Shown: in pieces, positions 43,285-52,533 of the stretch | Layout of the letters: each line of letters begins with the position of its first letter | Numbering within the stretch: the stretch's first letter is position 1 | Assembly: GCF_005576615.1 (NCBI RefSeq) | Contig: NZ_CP040330.1 | Span: 620,001-684,000, forward strand | Reading direction: 5' to 3' | Source of the DNA: Natrinema versiforme | GTDB taxonomy: Archaea; Halobacteriota; Halobacteria; Halobacteriales; Natrialbaceae | Length of the DNA: 64,000 nucleotides | The notes under the pieces: model-generated | Databases searched by the model: none | The model's input: only the letters and a program-made list of their open reading frames with translations | Told to the model about the DNA's origin: nothing | Program-made: the position numbers and the translations under genes

Positions 43285-44142
43285 TCAGTACGACGGCCGG
43301 TACCAGTACCAGTATGCCGTGATCGCGAGCAGGACGACTAACCCGCCGAGGAAGAAGAGCAACCCCGGCGGGACGGAGCCGAATACCGTCTCGATCGCCT
43401 CCGCGCCGCCGTCGGTCGCGTTCTGGAGCGTCTCGTTGTCGGCGTCGAATCCGGAATCTGCGCCCCCGCCTCCGGCGTCGCCGTTGCTGGCGCTTTCGGA
43501 CCCGTTCTGATCGGACGTACCGATGTCCGCGGCACTGAGATCGTCGCCTTCGTCCGCCGCTCCGGCACCAGCATCGCCCCCATCCGTCGTCTCGGTACCA
43601 GCGTCGCCCGCCGTCTCGTCGGTCGTCCTCCCACCGCTCGAGTCGTCGGTCGTCCCGGCCGGCTGTGTCCCCCCGTCCGCCGTCGACCCCGTTCCGGACG
43701 GAGCGAGCCACTGGGTCATCGCGTACTGAACCAGTAGACTGCCGCCCGCCAGCGCGCCGACGCCGCCGATAAACCGGGACAGCGCCTCCTTCAACTGCGT
43801 CGCCCGCGACTCGTCGCTCGTCACGATCAGCGGCCCGTCGGTCGTCGCGTAGACGCTCATCTCGTTGCCACGCGAGGAGTACCACGTGTCGACGACCTCG
43901 ACGAGCCCCGCGTCCTCGAGGTTCTCGAGGTGGTAGCGAACGTTCTGGATCGAGGAGTCGACCGCGTCGGCGATGTCGCTGGGGGTACCGGGTTCGTCGT
44001 CGAGTTGGGAGTAGATCTGCCGGGCCGTCGTCGAGGAGAGCGCGCCGAACACCGCGTCGGCGTCCTCGCCCTCGAGGTCGACGACGCGCGGTTGGCCCTC
44101 TTCGGCGGCCGTATCGGAGCGAAAGGGGAAGAGACGGGCCAT
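43285..44142 (-). CDS. Membrane-tethered winged-helix regulator
   Basis: A 285-residue protein. Residues about 25-100 form an ArsR-like winged helix (FGALSSTTARQIYSQL; then SSIQNVRYHLENLEDAGLVEV). A hydrophobic segment follows at about 120-140, then a long Gly/Asp/Thr/Ser linker, and a last helix near 258-278 (PPGLLFFLGGLVVLLAITAYWYW). The domain order suggests a cytoplasmic DNA-binding head anchored by two helices with an external loop between them, which may sense surface signals. It is divergent from the DUF3311/SSS pair. Confidence 0.83.
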   Translation of the reverse strand: MARLFPFRSDTAAEEGQPRVVDLEGEDADAVFGALSSTTARQIYSQLDDEPGTPSDIADAVDSSIQNVRYHLENLEDAGLVEVVDTWYSSRGNEMSVYATTDGPLIVTSDESRATQLKEALSRFIGGVGALAGGSLLVQYAMTQWLAPSGTGSTADGGTQPAGTTDDSSGGRTTDETAGDAGTETTDGGDAGAGAADEGDDLSAADIGTSDQNGSESASNGDAGGGGADSGFDADNETLQNATDGGAEAIETVFGSVPPGLLFFLGGLVVLLAITAYWYWYRPSY

Positions 44143-44319
44143 ACGAGGTTCGCTTCCTATTCGATGACAAACACATATACTCTTTTTCCTCGGTGAAAGA
44201 GCGATTTCAGCTACCGAAAACCGCACCACGAAGCCGGGGGCAGTAGTTCGATGAATATATCTCTTCGATAGCGTTGTTCGAACAGTAAAGGTTACCCATG
44301 TCGGGACAAACCGTCGCAC

Positions 44320-44607
44320 ATGCGACGGACCGAACTGGGGGGCTGGATCGCCGTCGGAATCGTCCTCGCCGCGCTTGCGATTCCGTGGTTCCTGTGGGGA
44401 TCGGCGACCGTCGTCGCCGGCTTGCCGATCTGGCTCTGGTGGCACATTGGCTGGATGGTGCTCGCGTCGGCCGTCTTCTGGGTATTCACCCAGCGCGCAT
44501 GGGGAATCGGCATCGAAACCGGTGGACGCGATACCGACTCGCTCGAGGGGAACAGGACCCGAACTGAACGCGCTCGAGACGGCCGGCCCGGAGGTGACTC
44601 GCCGTGA
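44320..44607 (+). CDS. DUF3311-family small membrane subunit
   Basis: A 95-residue protein with two hydrophobic helices (GWIAVGIVLAALAIPWFLW and IGWMVLASAVFWVF), matching DUF3311 proteins that accompany SSS-family symporters. The overlap with the symporter start (GTGA at 44604-44607) makes translational coupling near certain. Confidence 0.85.
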   Translation: MRRTELGGWIAVGIVLAALAIPWFLWGSATVVAGLPIWLWWHIGWMVLASAVFWVFTQRAWGIGIETGGRDTDSLEGNRTRTERARDGRPGGDSP

Positions 44608-46091
44608 ACGCGGTCACGCTCCAGCTCTCGATTATCGTGGGCTACCTGCTGATCGCCCTCGCTGTCGGGCTGGTCGCCTACCGGCTGACCGACCGCATTG
44701 CCGAGGACTTCTACCTCGCGAGCCGGACGCTCGGGACGGTCGTCCTGCTGTTTACTACCTTCGCGACACTCCTGTCGGCGTTTACCTTCTTCGCCGGGCC
44801 GAACATCGCCTACGCGCAGGGTCCCGAGTGGGTGCTCGTCATGGGCCTGATGGACGGGATCATCTTCGCGATTCTCTGGTACGTCGTCGGCTACAAGCAG
44901 TGGCTGCTCGGCCGGCAGTTCGGCTACGTCACCCTCGGCGAAATGCTGGGCGACCGCTTCGGCTCCGGGTGGCTCCGCGGCCTCGTCGCCGGTGTCAGCC
45001 TGCTGTGGCTCTTCCCCTACGTCATGCTCCAGCAGGTCGGGGCCGGCACCGCGCTCGAGGCCCTGACCGACGGCGCTGTTCCGTACGCCGCCGGCGCGGG
45101 ACTGATCACCGCGTTCATGATCCTCTACGTCGTCGTCGCCGGGATGCGCGGGATCGCGTGGACCGACACGCTGCAGGGGGCGTTCATGCTCGTCACGACG
45201 TGGGTCGCCGTGCTGTGGGTGCTCGCGGCCGTCGGCGGTCCCGGCGCTGCGACGGACGCGCTCGCGTCGAACCCCGAAACCGGTGGCTTCCTCTCGCTGG
45301 GGAGCGACTACTACACGGTCCCGTGGATGCTCTCGACGGCGATCACGATCGGCTTCGGCGTCGCGATGTTCCCGCAGGTCAACCAGCGGTTCTTCGCCGC
45401 CGGATCGGAAGCCGTGTTCAAGCGCTCGTTCGCCCTCTGGCCGATCCTCTGTGTCCTGCTGTTCGTCCCCTCGTTCATGCTCGGCGCGTGGGCCGCCGGC
45501 CTCAAGGTCGCGGTTCCCGAGGGTGCGAACGTCCTGCCGCTGGTCCTCGCGGAGTACACGCCGACCTGGTTCGCCGCGCTCGTCATCGCCGGCGCGATGG
45601 CCGCGATGATGTCCTCCTCGGACTCGATGCTGCTCTCGGGGTCGTCGTACTTCACGCGGGACCTCTTCCGGCCGATCGCCGCGTTCTTCGGCGTCCGACT
45701 CTCCGAACGCCAGGAGGATCTGATCGCCCGCGGCGGCGTCGTGGTCTTCGCGAGCGCGGCGTTTCTCGCCAGCTTGGGGCGGCCCGCGACGCTGTTCGAA
45801 CTCGGCGACGCGGCCTTTAGCGGTTTCGCCCAACTCGCGTTGCCGGTCCTGCTCGCGCTCTACTGGCGCAGGATTACGCGAGCCGGCATCACCGCCGGCG
45901 TGGTGGCGAGTCAGGCCTTCTACGTCTCGAGTCTCTTCCTCAGCGTCGTTCCCGGTTCCTACGGGGGCTGGTCGGCCGGCATCGTCGGGATGGGGCTCGG
46001 TCTCGTCGTCACCGTCGTCGCCTCCCTGCTGACCTCGCCGGCGGCCGCCGAACGGCGTGCGATCTACTTCGATCGACTTGGCGCGGACTGA
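44604..46091 (+). CDS. Sodium:solute symporter (SSS family)
   Basis: A 495-residue transporter with about 13 helices and the SSS landmarks GRQFGYVTLGEMLGDRFG and AMAAMMSSSDSMLLSGSSYFTRD. The substrate is not readable from sequence; related proteins carry pantothenate, proline or organic acids. It starts with GTG at 44604 inside the stop of the DUF3311 gene, and is followed by two hairpins. Confidence 0.9.
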   Translation: MNAVTLQLSIIVGYLLIALAVGLVAYRLTDRIAEDFYLASRTLGTVVLLFTTFATLLSAFTFFAGPNIAYAQGPEWVLVMGLMDGIIFAILWYVVGYKQWLLGRQFGYVTLGEMLGDRFGSGWLRGLVAGVSLLWLFPYVMLQQVGAGTALEALTDGAVPYAAGAGLITAFMILYVVVAGMRGIAWTDTLQGAFMLVTTWVAVLWVLAAVGGPGAATDALASNPETGGFLSLGSDYYTVPWMLSTAITIGFGVAMFPQVNQRFFAAGSEAVFKRSFALWPILCVLLFVPSFMLGAWAAGLKVAVPEGANVLPLVLAEYTPTWFAALVIAGAMAAMMSSSDSMLLSGSSYFTRDLFRPIAAFFGVRLSERQEDLIARGGVVVFASAAFLASLGRPATLFELGDAAFSGFAQLALPVLLALYWRRITRAGITAGVVASQAFYVSSLFLSVVPGSYGGWSAGIVGMGLGLVVTVVASLLTSPAAAERRAIYFDRLGAD

Positions 46092-46096
46092 GACGG

Positions 46097-46148
46097 ATCG
46101 CTGTAGCGATTTCCCGGCACAATCCCGACCGCTCTGGGGTTGTGCCGG
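46097..46148 (+). terminator. Two consecutive hairpins after the symporter gene
   Basis: ATCGCT-gt-AGCGAT at 46097-46110 is followed by a 13-base-pair stem, CCGGCACAATCCC (46114-46126) with GGGGTTGTGCCGG (46136-46148), allowing one G-U pair. They begin 6 bases after the symporter stop. No U tract follows, so this may be an RNA-processing or stability structure rather than a true terminator. Confidence 0.5.
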
Positions 46149-46223
46149 CAACGACTTCTCGCAGCCCGGATGACGCTGTCGCAACCGCCACGCCGAAAGG
46201 CCCCGGCCGCATACGCACCGTCG

Positions 46224-46886
46224 ATGGCCATCGATCTGCCGCCCGCGGTCGCCGACACGTGGGACCGCCTCGGCACCCGAACCGATCAGACCAGCATCTC
46301 GCTCGCGACGGTGACCGCCGAAACGACGATCTTCGAACACCGATCGACCGCCGACGCGCTCGAGTCGCTCCGGAGCGGCGGCGACATCCCGGCGCGGTCG
46401 CTGTTCACCGTCGATCTCAGCGTGTCGCCGTCGCTGTCTACCATCGGCCTCGACGCCGCCGACGCGCTCGAGACGGCCGCGCCGAAGGTCCGCGACCAGT
46501 TCATCGAGACGCTCGAGGACGACGACATCGCTGTCGGCGGTGAACGCGCGAGCGAGTACATCGATCGGCCGGACGGGGCGGTCGGACACCTTACTGTCCT
46601 CGAGGCTGCGTATCCGATCGACGCCGAGAACACGGCCGACGGTGACAGCGGCGACGGCGCACGCGCCGGGAGCGAGACGATCGACGCCGAAGCGCACGTC
46701 GCCGTCTGGCCCGCCGCCGACGCGTACGTGATGGCCGGCGGGGTGCTCCCGCTCGAGGCACCCGACGGCGCGGACCTGCTCGGGGCCGCCCTCGACGTCG
46801 ATCCGGCCCGCGACCGAGAGGCGATCGTCGACCTGTTCCGGGGGCTCGACCTCGAGGCCGCGGACGACAGTGCGACCGAGGAGTGA
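46224..46886 (+). CDS. Conserved haloarchaeal protein, function unknown
   Basis: A 220-residue acidic protein without membrane helices, starting MAIDLPPAVADTWDRLGTRTD. An internal low-complexity acidic stretch occupies about residues 140-155. No motif is recognised. The ATG at 46224 is chosen because upstream in-frame sequence contains the symporter hairpin. Confidence 0.7.
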   Translation: MAIDLPPAVADTWDRLGTRTDQTSISLATVTAETTIFEHRSTADALESLRSGGDIPARSLFTVDLSVSPSLSTIGLDAADALETAAPKVRDQFIETLEDDDIAVGGERASEYIDRPDGAVGHLTVLEAAYPIDAENTADGDSGDGARAGSETIDAEAHVAVWPAADAYVMAGGVLPLEAPDGADLLGAALDVDPARDREAIVDLFRGLDLEAADDSATEE

Positions 46887-46920
46887 CGGGGTCGGATTCG
46901 AACCGGACATCAGAATGTCG

Positions 46921-46930
46921 AAATAATTAA
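46921..46930 (+). promoter_or_regulatory. TATA-like AT tract before 75-residue membrane protein
   Basis: AAATAATTAA at 46921-46930 sits 25-34 bases before the ATG at 46955, the spacing for a leaderless haloarchaeal transcript. Confidence 0.55.
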
Positions 46931-46954
46931 TGGAGCGGCCGTGTACCACCACGT

Positions 46955-47182
46955 ATGGGATACTATAGTGGCCCAGACTACTCGCGGCTCGCGAAGCGGG
47001 GGTTCTTCCTCGGACTCACCCTTTTCGTCATCGGCGCGGGCAGCGAGTTGGTCGGACACGCGTTCTTCGGATCGCTCCCCCAGTGGGAGAACACGCTGTT
47101 TTACGCGCTGACGATGATCGGCTTTGCCATCGGCTTTGCCTCGCCGTTCGTCTTCGGCATCATCATGCCGCTGACCGAATAG
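46955..47182 (+). CDS. Small two-helix membrane protein, function unknown
   Basis: A 75-residue protein beginning MGYYSGPDYSRLAKRGF with two hydrophobic helices separated by FFGSLPQWENTLF. The sequence looks well conserved in type among haloarchaea, but I cannot give a function. Confidence 0.72.
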   Translation: MGYYSGPDYSRLAKRGFFLGLTLFVIGAGSELVGHAFFGSLPQWENTLFYALTMIGFAIGFASPFVFGIIMPLTE

Positions 47183-47231
47183 CCGGCCGACGACTCGGTG
47201 GTTTTGTAACCGCCCCGCCTAACTGTCGACC

Positions 47232-48149
47232 ATGCAAACCCACATCGTTCCGGTCGGCTTCGACTACGACCGGCTGATCGCGCCGCTCGTGCGCGATCAG
47301 ATCGATGTCGACAGCGTCATCTTGCTCGAGGGGGCCGTCGGAAGCGAGGCCAACGTGGAGTACTCTCGCCATCTCTCGAAGAAACTCGAGACGGACTTCG
47401 AGAACCTGCTGGGGGCCGAGACCGAGCGGTTCGTCCTCGAGGACGTCTACGACTACGACGATGCCTTCGAGCAGGCCTACGAACTCATCACCGCGGAACT
47501 CGACGCCGGCAACGAGGTCTGGGTCAACGTCGCCGCGATGCCCCGAACCGTGAGCTTCGCGTTTGCCAACGCCGCCCACTCCCTGATGGTCGAACGCCAG
47601 GAGGACCGCGAGGGGATCCACACCTACTACACCGCCCCCGAGAAGTACCTCGAGACCGAACTCGCCGAGGAACTCAGGGAGCAGATCGCGCTGCTCGAGG
47701 ATCTCCGGGAGACGGAGGAGGGGATCGAGAACGATCGAGTCGGGACCCGCCTCGAGAGCGCCCGCGACCTGTTAGCCGAGTTCGACGAGCGCGGGACGAC
47801 GATCGGCGCGAAGGAGATCGACGGCAAGCACATTGTCGAGCTGCCGGTCGCCTCCTTCTCGAACGTCAAACCGTTCGAGGAACTCATCCTGTACAAACTC
47901 GGCGAGGACGGCGAGTTCGACTCCGTCTCGGAACTGGCCGAATCGCTGGCCCGCGAACTGAACGAGGAGTACACCGACAGCTTCCGGTCGAAGGTCATCT
48001 ACAACGTCGATCGGCTGGGTCCGGGCGGCAAGGGCTACATCGAGCGCGAGGAACACGGCAAGTCCTATCGAACTCGCCTGTCGCGGATCGGCGAGCTGTG
48101 GGTACGTGCCCACTCCAACGACGAGTCGGAGTCCACGGACCAGCCGTGA
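47232..48149 (+). CDS. CARF-like regulator of the HFX_2341/DUF6293 type
   Basis: A 305-residue protein. The N-terminal part (about 1-150) starts MQTHIVPVGFDYDRLIAPLV and has the Rossmann-like pattern, with the VWVNVAAMPRTVSFAFANAA loop, seen in CARF-type nucleotide-sensing domains. The C-terminal part has a winged-helix segment (FEELILYKLGEDGEFDSVSEL, then RSKVIYNVDRLG). I associate this family with haloarchaeal regulators named HFX_2341/DUF6293. CARF domains sense cyclic oligoadenylates in CRISPR systems, but no CRISPR genes are nearby, so the ligand is open. Confidence 0.8.
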   Translation: MQTHIVPVGFDYDRLIAPLVRDQIDVDSVILLEGAVGSEANVEYSRHLSKKLETDFENLLGAETERFVLEDVYDYDDAFEQAYELITAELDAGNEVWVNVAAMPRTVSFAFANAAHSLMVERQEDREGIHTYYTAPEKYLETELAEELREQIALLEDLRETEEGIENDRVGTRLESARDLLAEFDERGTTIGAKEIDGKHIVELPVASFSNVKPFEELILYKLGEDGEFDSVSELAESLARELNEEYTDSFRSKVIYNVDRLGPGGKGYIEREEHGKSYRTRLSRIGELWVRAHSNDESESTDQP

Positions 48150-48293
48150 CCACGGGTCGTCCGTCGCTCGACTCGGCCGATCGGTCCGCGCGCGGTTCTC
48201 CTTCCAGTCCGACACTCTCTCGAGCGAGCGGAAGCCCTGCGCGGTCGGACGACCCGCGTTGAATGGCCGGAAAACGGCTGGGACGCGCTGCGA

Positions 48294-49163
48294 TCAGACG
48301 TCGTCCAGCAGGTCGTACAGCGCGCGCTCGGTGTCGATCGTCAGGAGGTGGGCGCGGTACTCGGCAGTCGCCTGCACGTCCGAAACGAACGCCTCGTCGT
48401 CGACCGTGGTTCCGGCCTCGGCCGCCGCCGCGGTGATCGTCTCCTCGGAAACCGCCGCTCCCTCGAGTTCGTCCTCGACGGCCGGCAGTCTCGTCGGCGT
48501 CGTCGTCGCGCCGGTGACGGCGACCCGAGCCTCCTCGATCGCCTCGCCGTCGGTGCGGAGCCAGACGCCGACGCCGACCATCGCGTAGCCCGAGAGCGGA
48601 TCGCGACGCTTGCGGTAGGCGCTCACGGCGTCGTCGTCGGTCGGGAGCCGAACGGCAGTGACGATCTCGTCGTCGTCGACCGCCGTCTCGAACGGCCCTT
48701 CGAAGAGATCGGTCGCGTCGATCGTCCGCTCGCCGTCCGCCCCGCGCACCTCGAGCGCCCCGTCGAGTGCGAGCAGGGCGGCCGGCGGGTCCGAGCGCGC
48801 GTCGCCGTGGGCGAGGTTGCCGCCGATCGTGCCGCCGTTTCGGACCTGCGGGTCGCCCAACTCGGCCGCGGCGTCGGCGAGCGCGGCCGCGTGCTGCCGG
48901 ACGGGTTCGGACTCGGCGATCTCGGCGTGCGTGGCGAGCGCGCCGACCGAGACGGCGGTTCCGTCGTCCGCCGCTTCGATCGCATCGAGCCCGCTCAGTT
49001 GGCCGATATCGACGAGCGCCGGCGGCGATTCGTCTCCCGTCTTCATCCGCGGCAACAGCCCGTGCGCGCCGGCGACCAGTTCGGCCCCGTCGTGGTCGCC
49101 GAGTAACTCGAGGGCGTCGTCGACGCTGTCCGCTCGGTAGTAGTCGAAATCGTTCACGTACAT
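48294..49163 (-). CDS. coxM: Molybdenum hydroxylase FAD subunit (CoxM-like)
   Basis: A 289-residue FAD-binding subunit of the xanthine oxidase/CODH family. FAD-binding segments are LVAGAHGLLPRMK near residue 29-41 and GGTIGGNLAHGDARSDPPAALLAL near 107-130. It is the last gene of coxS-coxL-coxM and its start overlaps the coxL stop by one base (TGATG). The ATG at 49163 begins MYVNDFDYYR, the usual start for the family. Confidence 0.92.
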   Translation of the reverse strand: MYVNDFDYYRADSVDDALELLGDHDGAELVAGAHGLLPRMKTGDESPPALVDIGQLSGLDAIEAADDGTAVSVGALATHAEIAESEPVRQHAAALADAAAELGDPQVRNGGTIGGNLAHGDARSDPPAALLALDGALEVRGADGERTIDATDLFEGPFETAVDDDEIVTAVRLPTDDDAVSAYRKRRDPLSGYAMVGVGVWLRTDGEAIEEARVAVTGATTTPTRLPAVEDELEGAAVSEETITAAAAEAGTTVDDEAFVSDVQATAEYRAHLLTIDTERALYDLLDDV

Positions 49164-51550
49164 CAGCGATCGCCCTCCGTGGCTCGCCAGACCGATTCCG
49201 GCGTGATCGGCATGTCGAGGTGGTCGACGCCGAACGGCTCGAGCGCGTCTGCGACGGCCGACACGATGGTCGGTGTCGCCGCGATCGTCGCCGACTCGCC
49301 GACGCCCTTCACGCCGAGGGGGTTGTGCGGGCTCGGCGTCACCGTGCTGTCCGTTTCGAAATCGGGCAACTGCGTCGAGTGGGGGACGGCGTACTCGTCC
49401 ATCCGACGGGTTTGGAGATGCTCGTCGTCGTCGTACGCTGCGCCCTCGTAGAGCGCGGCACCGATCCCCTGCGCGATCCCCCCGTGGACCTGTCCCTCGA
49501 CGATCATCGGATTGATGATCTCCCCGCAGTCGTCGACCGCGACGTAGCGTCGGATCTCGATATCGCCCGTTTCGGGATCGACCTCGACGACTGCGACGTG
49601 GGTCCCGAAGGGGTAGGTGAAGTTCTCCGGATCGTAGAAGTTGGTCTCCTCGAGGCCGGGGTCCATTCCCTCGGGCAAGTCGTGTCCGAGATACGCCTCG
49701 TGAGCGATCGTCTGGATGTGGAGCGACCGATCCGGTGCGCCGGCGACGCGGAATTCGCCGTCCTCGAACTCGATGTCGTCGACGCTCGCCTCGAGTTGAT
49801 GGGCGGCGATCCGACGGGCCTTCTCGCGGACCTCGCGGGCGCCCCGGGCGATGGAGCCGCCGCCGACCGACGCGCTCCGGCTGCCGTAGGTCCCCATTCC
49901 CTGCGGGATCCGATCGGTGTCCCCCTCGACGACGTCGACGTCGTCGACGGAGACGCCGAGTTCCTCGGCGGCGATCTGGGCGTACGTCGTTCGATGGCCC
50001 TGCCCCTGATCCGCCGTCCCCGCGAGGACCGTCACCGATCCCGTCGAGTCGAACCGGACGATCGAACTCTCCCAGCCGCCGGCCTGCGCGCCGAGATCCC
50101 CCGCGAGTCCGGACGGCGAGAGCCCCGCGGATTCGACGAAGTTGCCGATGCCGATACCGATGTATCGGTCCTCGTCTCGAAGCTCGCGCTGGCGCTCGCG
50201 CAAGTCGTCGTAGTCGACGTGCTCGAGCGCCAGATCCATCGCACGTTCGTACTCGCCGCTGTCGTAGACCAGCGCCGCGGCGGACTCGTAGGGGAACTCG
50301 TCGGGGGGGACGAGGTTCCGCCGCCGCAGTTCGGCCGGGTCCATCTCGAGTTCCCGGGCCCCGGCGTCGACGAGTCGCTCGATCACGTAGATCCCCTCGG
50401 CCCGGCCCGCGCCGCGATAGGCGTCGACGGGCGTCGTGTTCGTGAACGCACCGACGACGCGGCAGTGGATCGCCGGAATCGCGTACTGGCCCGAGAGGAC
50501 GGTCGCGTAGAGATAGGACGGCGTCGCGGTCCCGAACTGCGAGAGCTGCGCACCGAGTCCGGCGTGCGTTTCGACGCGAACCCCGCGGATCGTCCCGTCG
50601 TCGTCGAGTGCGATCTCGCCGGTCGTCACGTGATCTCGCCCGTGACAGTCGGTCAGGTAGCTCTCCGAGCGCGTCGCCTGCCACTTCACCGGCCGGCCGA
50701 GTTGCATCGAACACCAGGCCGTGACGGCCTCGTCCGGGTAGTGGTAGATCTTGCTGCCGAAGCCGCCGCCGACCTCGGGAGCGATCACCTGAATCTTGTT
50801 CTCCGGAAGGCCCAGCGTCCCCGCCGAGAGCAGCATTCGATGGAGATGCGGGTTCTGACTCGTCATCCATAGGCGCAACTTCCCCGTCGCGTCCTCCCAG
50901 TCGGCGAGGGCGGCTCGCGGCTCCATCGCGTTCGGAATGATGCGCGGCTGTCGGAGGTCGACGGTCGCGACCCGATCGGCGTCGGCGAACGCTTCGTCGG
51001 TGGCCTCCTCCTCACCCAGTTCGAAGTCGAAGGCCACGTTGTCCGCGGCCTCCTCGTGAACCGGCGGCACGTCGCGCTCGACCGCCTCGACCGGATCGGT
51101 CACGTGCTCGAGCGGTTCGTACTCGACCGCGATCCGCTCGAGCGCATCGTGGGCGACGTGTGGCGTCTCCGCGACGACGGCGGCGACGGCGGTCCCCTCG
51201 TGGCGAACCTTGTCCGTGGCGAGCATGCGATATTGCGGCTGCACGAGGCCGGGGAGGTCCCACGCGGTCGGAATCGTGTTCGGAACGCCGCTTTCGACGA
51301 CGTCCTCGCCCGTGTACACCGCGACGACGCCATCCATCGCGGCCGCGTCGCTGGTGTCTATCCGCTCGATTCTCGCGTGGGCGTGATCGGACCGGCGGAT
51401 AGCCAGATGCGTCGTTCCGCGCAGGGAGATGTCGTCGGTGTAGTCCCCGGACCCGGTCAGCAGCGGAACGTCCTCGCCGCGTTCGATGGCGGAGCCGAAG
51501 GCGCCACCGCTGTCGGCGCCGGACTCACCGCTCGAATCGGCGTCGCTCAT
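49163..51550 (-). CDS. coxL: Molybdenum hydroxylase large subunit (CoxL-like, AYRGAGR type)
   Basis: A 795-residue molybdopterin-cytosine-dinucleotide subunit. The active-site loop reads AYRGAGR at about residues 378-384; true aerobic CO dehydrogenases (form I) have AYxCSFR instead, so this is a form II or other hydroxylase, not a proven CODH. The catalytic Glu lies in GVKGVGES near residue 750. Other family segments are VAPEVGGGFGSK and GTADQGQGHRTTYAQIAAEELG. It overlaps coxS by ATGA. The substrate, perhaps a purine or N-heterocycle, is not evident. Confidence 0.92.
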   Translation of the reverse strand: MSDADSSGESGADSGGAFGSAIERGEDVPLLTGSGDYTDDISLRGTTHLAIRRSDHAHARIERIDTSDAAAMDGVVAVYTGEDVVESGVPNTIPTAWDLPGLVQPQYRMLATDKVRHEGTAVAAVVAETPHVAHDALERIAVEYEPLEHVTDPVEAVERDVPPVHEEAADNVAFDFELGEEEATDEAFADADRVATVDLRQPRIIPNAMEPRAALADWEDATGKLRLWMTSQNPHLHRMLLSAGTLGLPENKIQVIAPEVGGGFGSKIYHYPDEAVTAWCSMQLGRPVKWQATRSESYLTDCHGRDHVTTGEIALDDDGTIRGVRVETHAGLGAQLSQFGTATPSYLYATVLSGQYAIPAIHCRVVGAFTNTTPVDAYRGAGRAEGIYVIERLVDAGARELEMDPAELRRRNLVPPDEFPYESAAALVYDSGEYERAMDLALEHVDYDDLRERQRELRDEDRYIGIGIGNFVESAGLSPSGLAGDLGAQAGGWESSIVRFDSTGSVTVLAGTADQGQGHRTTYAQIAAEELGVSVDDVDVVEGDTDRIPQGMGTYGSRSASVGGGSIARGAREVREKARRIAAHQLEASVDDIEFEDGEFRVAGAPDRSLHIQTIAHEAYLGHDLPEGMDPGLEETNFYDPENFTYPFGTHVAVVEVDPETGDIEIRRYVAVDDCGEIINPMIVEGQVHGGIAQGIGAALYEGAAYDDDEHLQTRRMDEYAVPHSTQLPDFETDSTVTPSPHNPLGVKGVGESATIAATPTIVSAVADALEPFGVDHLDMPITPESVWRATEGDR

Positions 51551-52026
51551 CGGTGCTCACCCGACTGTTCGGCCGCGGCCTCGATCGCGTCGACGATGTT
51601 CTGGTAGCCGGTACACCGACAGAGGTTGCCCTCGATCGCCTCTCGAATTTCCTCGCGGGACGGGTCGTCGGCCTCCCGCAAGAACGTGTCGGCGCTCATG
51701 AGCATCCCCGGCGTACAGTAGCCACACTGGAGCCCGTGCTGTTCCTGAAACTGCTTCTGCAGGGCCGAGAGATCGCCGTCGTCGGCGAGTCCTTCGACGG
51801 TCTCGATCTCCGAGCCGTCGGCCTGCACGGCCAAGCGAGTACAGGACTTGATCGTCTCGCCGTTCTCTCTGACGGTACAGGCGCCACACCGCCCCGTCTC
51901 ACAGCCGACGTTCGCCCCGGTATACCCGAGTTCCTCTCGAAGCGCCGTCACGAGCAACGTCCGCGGTCGGACGGTCAGGTCGTGCTGTTCTCCGTTCACT
52001 GTTACCGATATACCGTGTGTCGTCAT
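51547..52026 (-). CDS. coxS: Molybdenum hydroxylase iron-sulfur subunit (CoxS-like)
   Basis: A 159-residue subunit with two [2Fe-2S] clusters. Cysteines are at 42, 47, 50 and 62 (plant-ferredoxin type) and at 101, 104, 136 and 138 (alpha-helical type, GLQCGYC and LCRCTGYQN). It is the first gene of the minus-strand operon coxS-coxL-coxM. Length and cysteine spacing are normal. Confidence 0.94.
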   Translation of the reverse strand: MTTHGISVTVNGEQHDLTVRPRTLLVTALREELGYTGANVGCETGRCGACTVRENGETIKSCTRLAVQADGSEIETVEGLADDGDLSALQKQFQEQHGLQCGYCTPGMLMSADTFLREADDPSREEIREAIEGNLCRCTGYQNIVDAIEAAAEQSGEHR

Positions 52027-52533
52027 TCATTTTCCTCCGGTTTGTAGCGTCACTCGAGTCAGCGGACTGTTCACGATACCCGTGATACAATCCCACACGA
52101 CATAGTCACCACATTACGGTAAATAGGTTCGCAACGGAATTCCGCCGCTGACCCGTACTGGTCCACGGGTGACGCCTCTCCGTCGCCGATTTCCGACCCG
52201 AGTTTTCGAGGCGGGTTTCCCGTCATTCGGACGCGGATGCCGTCAGTCCGGGTCATCGGACGGCTCGTCGATATCGCGGACGAGACCCGGGCCGCCGGTC
52301 GCGACGAGTGCCGCGCGAGGAATCGTGACCGGCCGCCAGTGCCCGCTGTGAGTGCGACCCCGGCACCGATATCTCGGCCTGCTCGTTCGACCGACCGTTC
52401 GCCTCGGTGACTATTTCTCGAGGAAGATTTACCGTCTGGAACACCGTGGAACGAGACGAACTCCCAATGGATCTGCGAACCAATAACTATCGATGGCTCG
52501 GAGCGGACCGATGCCGGTTCACCGCGAGCGCGC
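52027..52533. other. Divergent intergenic region between cox structural and maturation genes
   Basis: About 507 bases between the coxS start (minus) and the coxD start (plus), expected to hold both promoters. AT-richer stretches occur near 52100-52130 and 52418-52432 (ACTATTTCTCGAGGAAG). A short minus-strand frame ending at about 52242, reading HWRPVTIPRAALVATGG, looks faintly protein-like but is not supported by a start and good length. No gene is called. Confidence 0.45.

Noticed and set aside
44292-46952. 886-codon minus-strand open frame across the symporter region
   Set aside because: Highly charged translation with no family motif, antisense to an obvious SSS symporter and a DUF3311 gene.
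49163-51550. Reading coxL as a true aerobic CO dehydrogenase
   Set aside because: The active-site loop is AYRGAGR, not AYxCSFR, so CO oxidation is not supported.
52242-52360. Short protein-like minus-strand segment in the cox intergenic region
   Set aside because: Too short, no start codon or ribosome site, and the neighbouring frame changes character.
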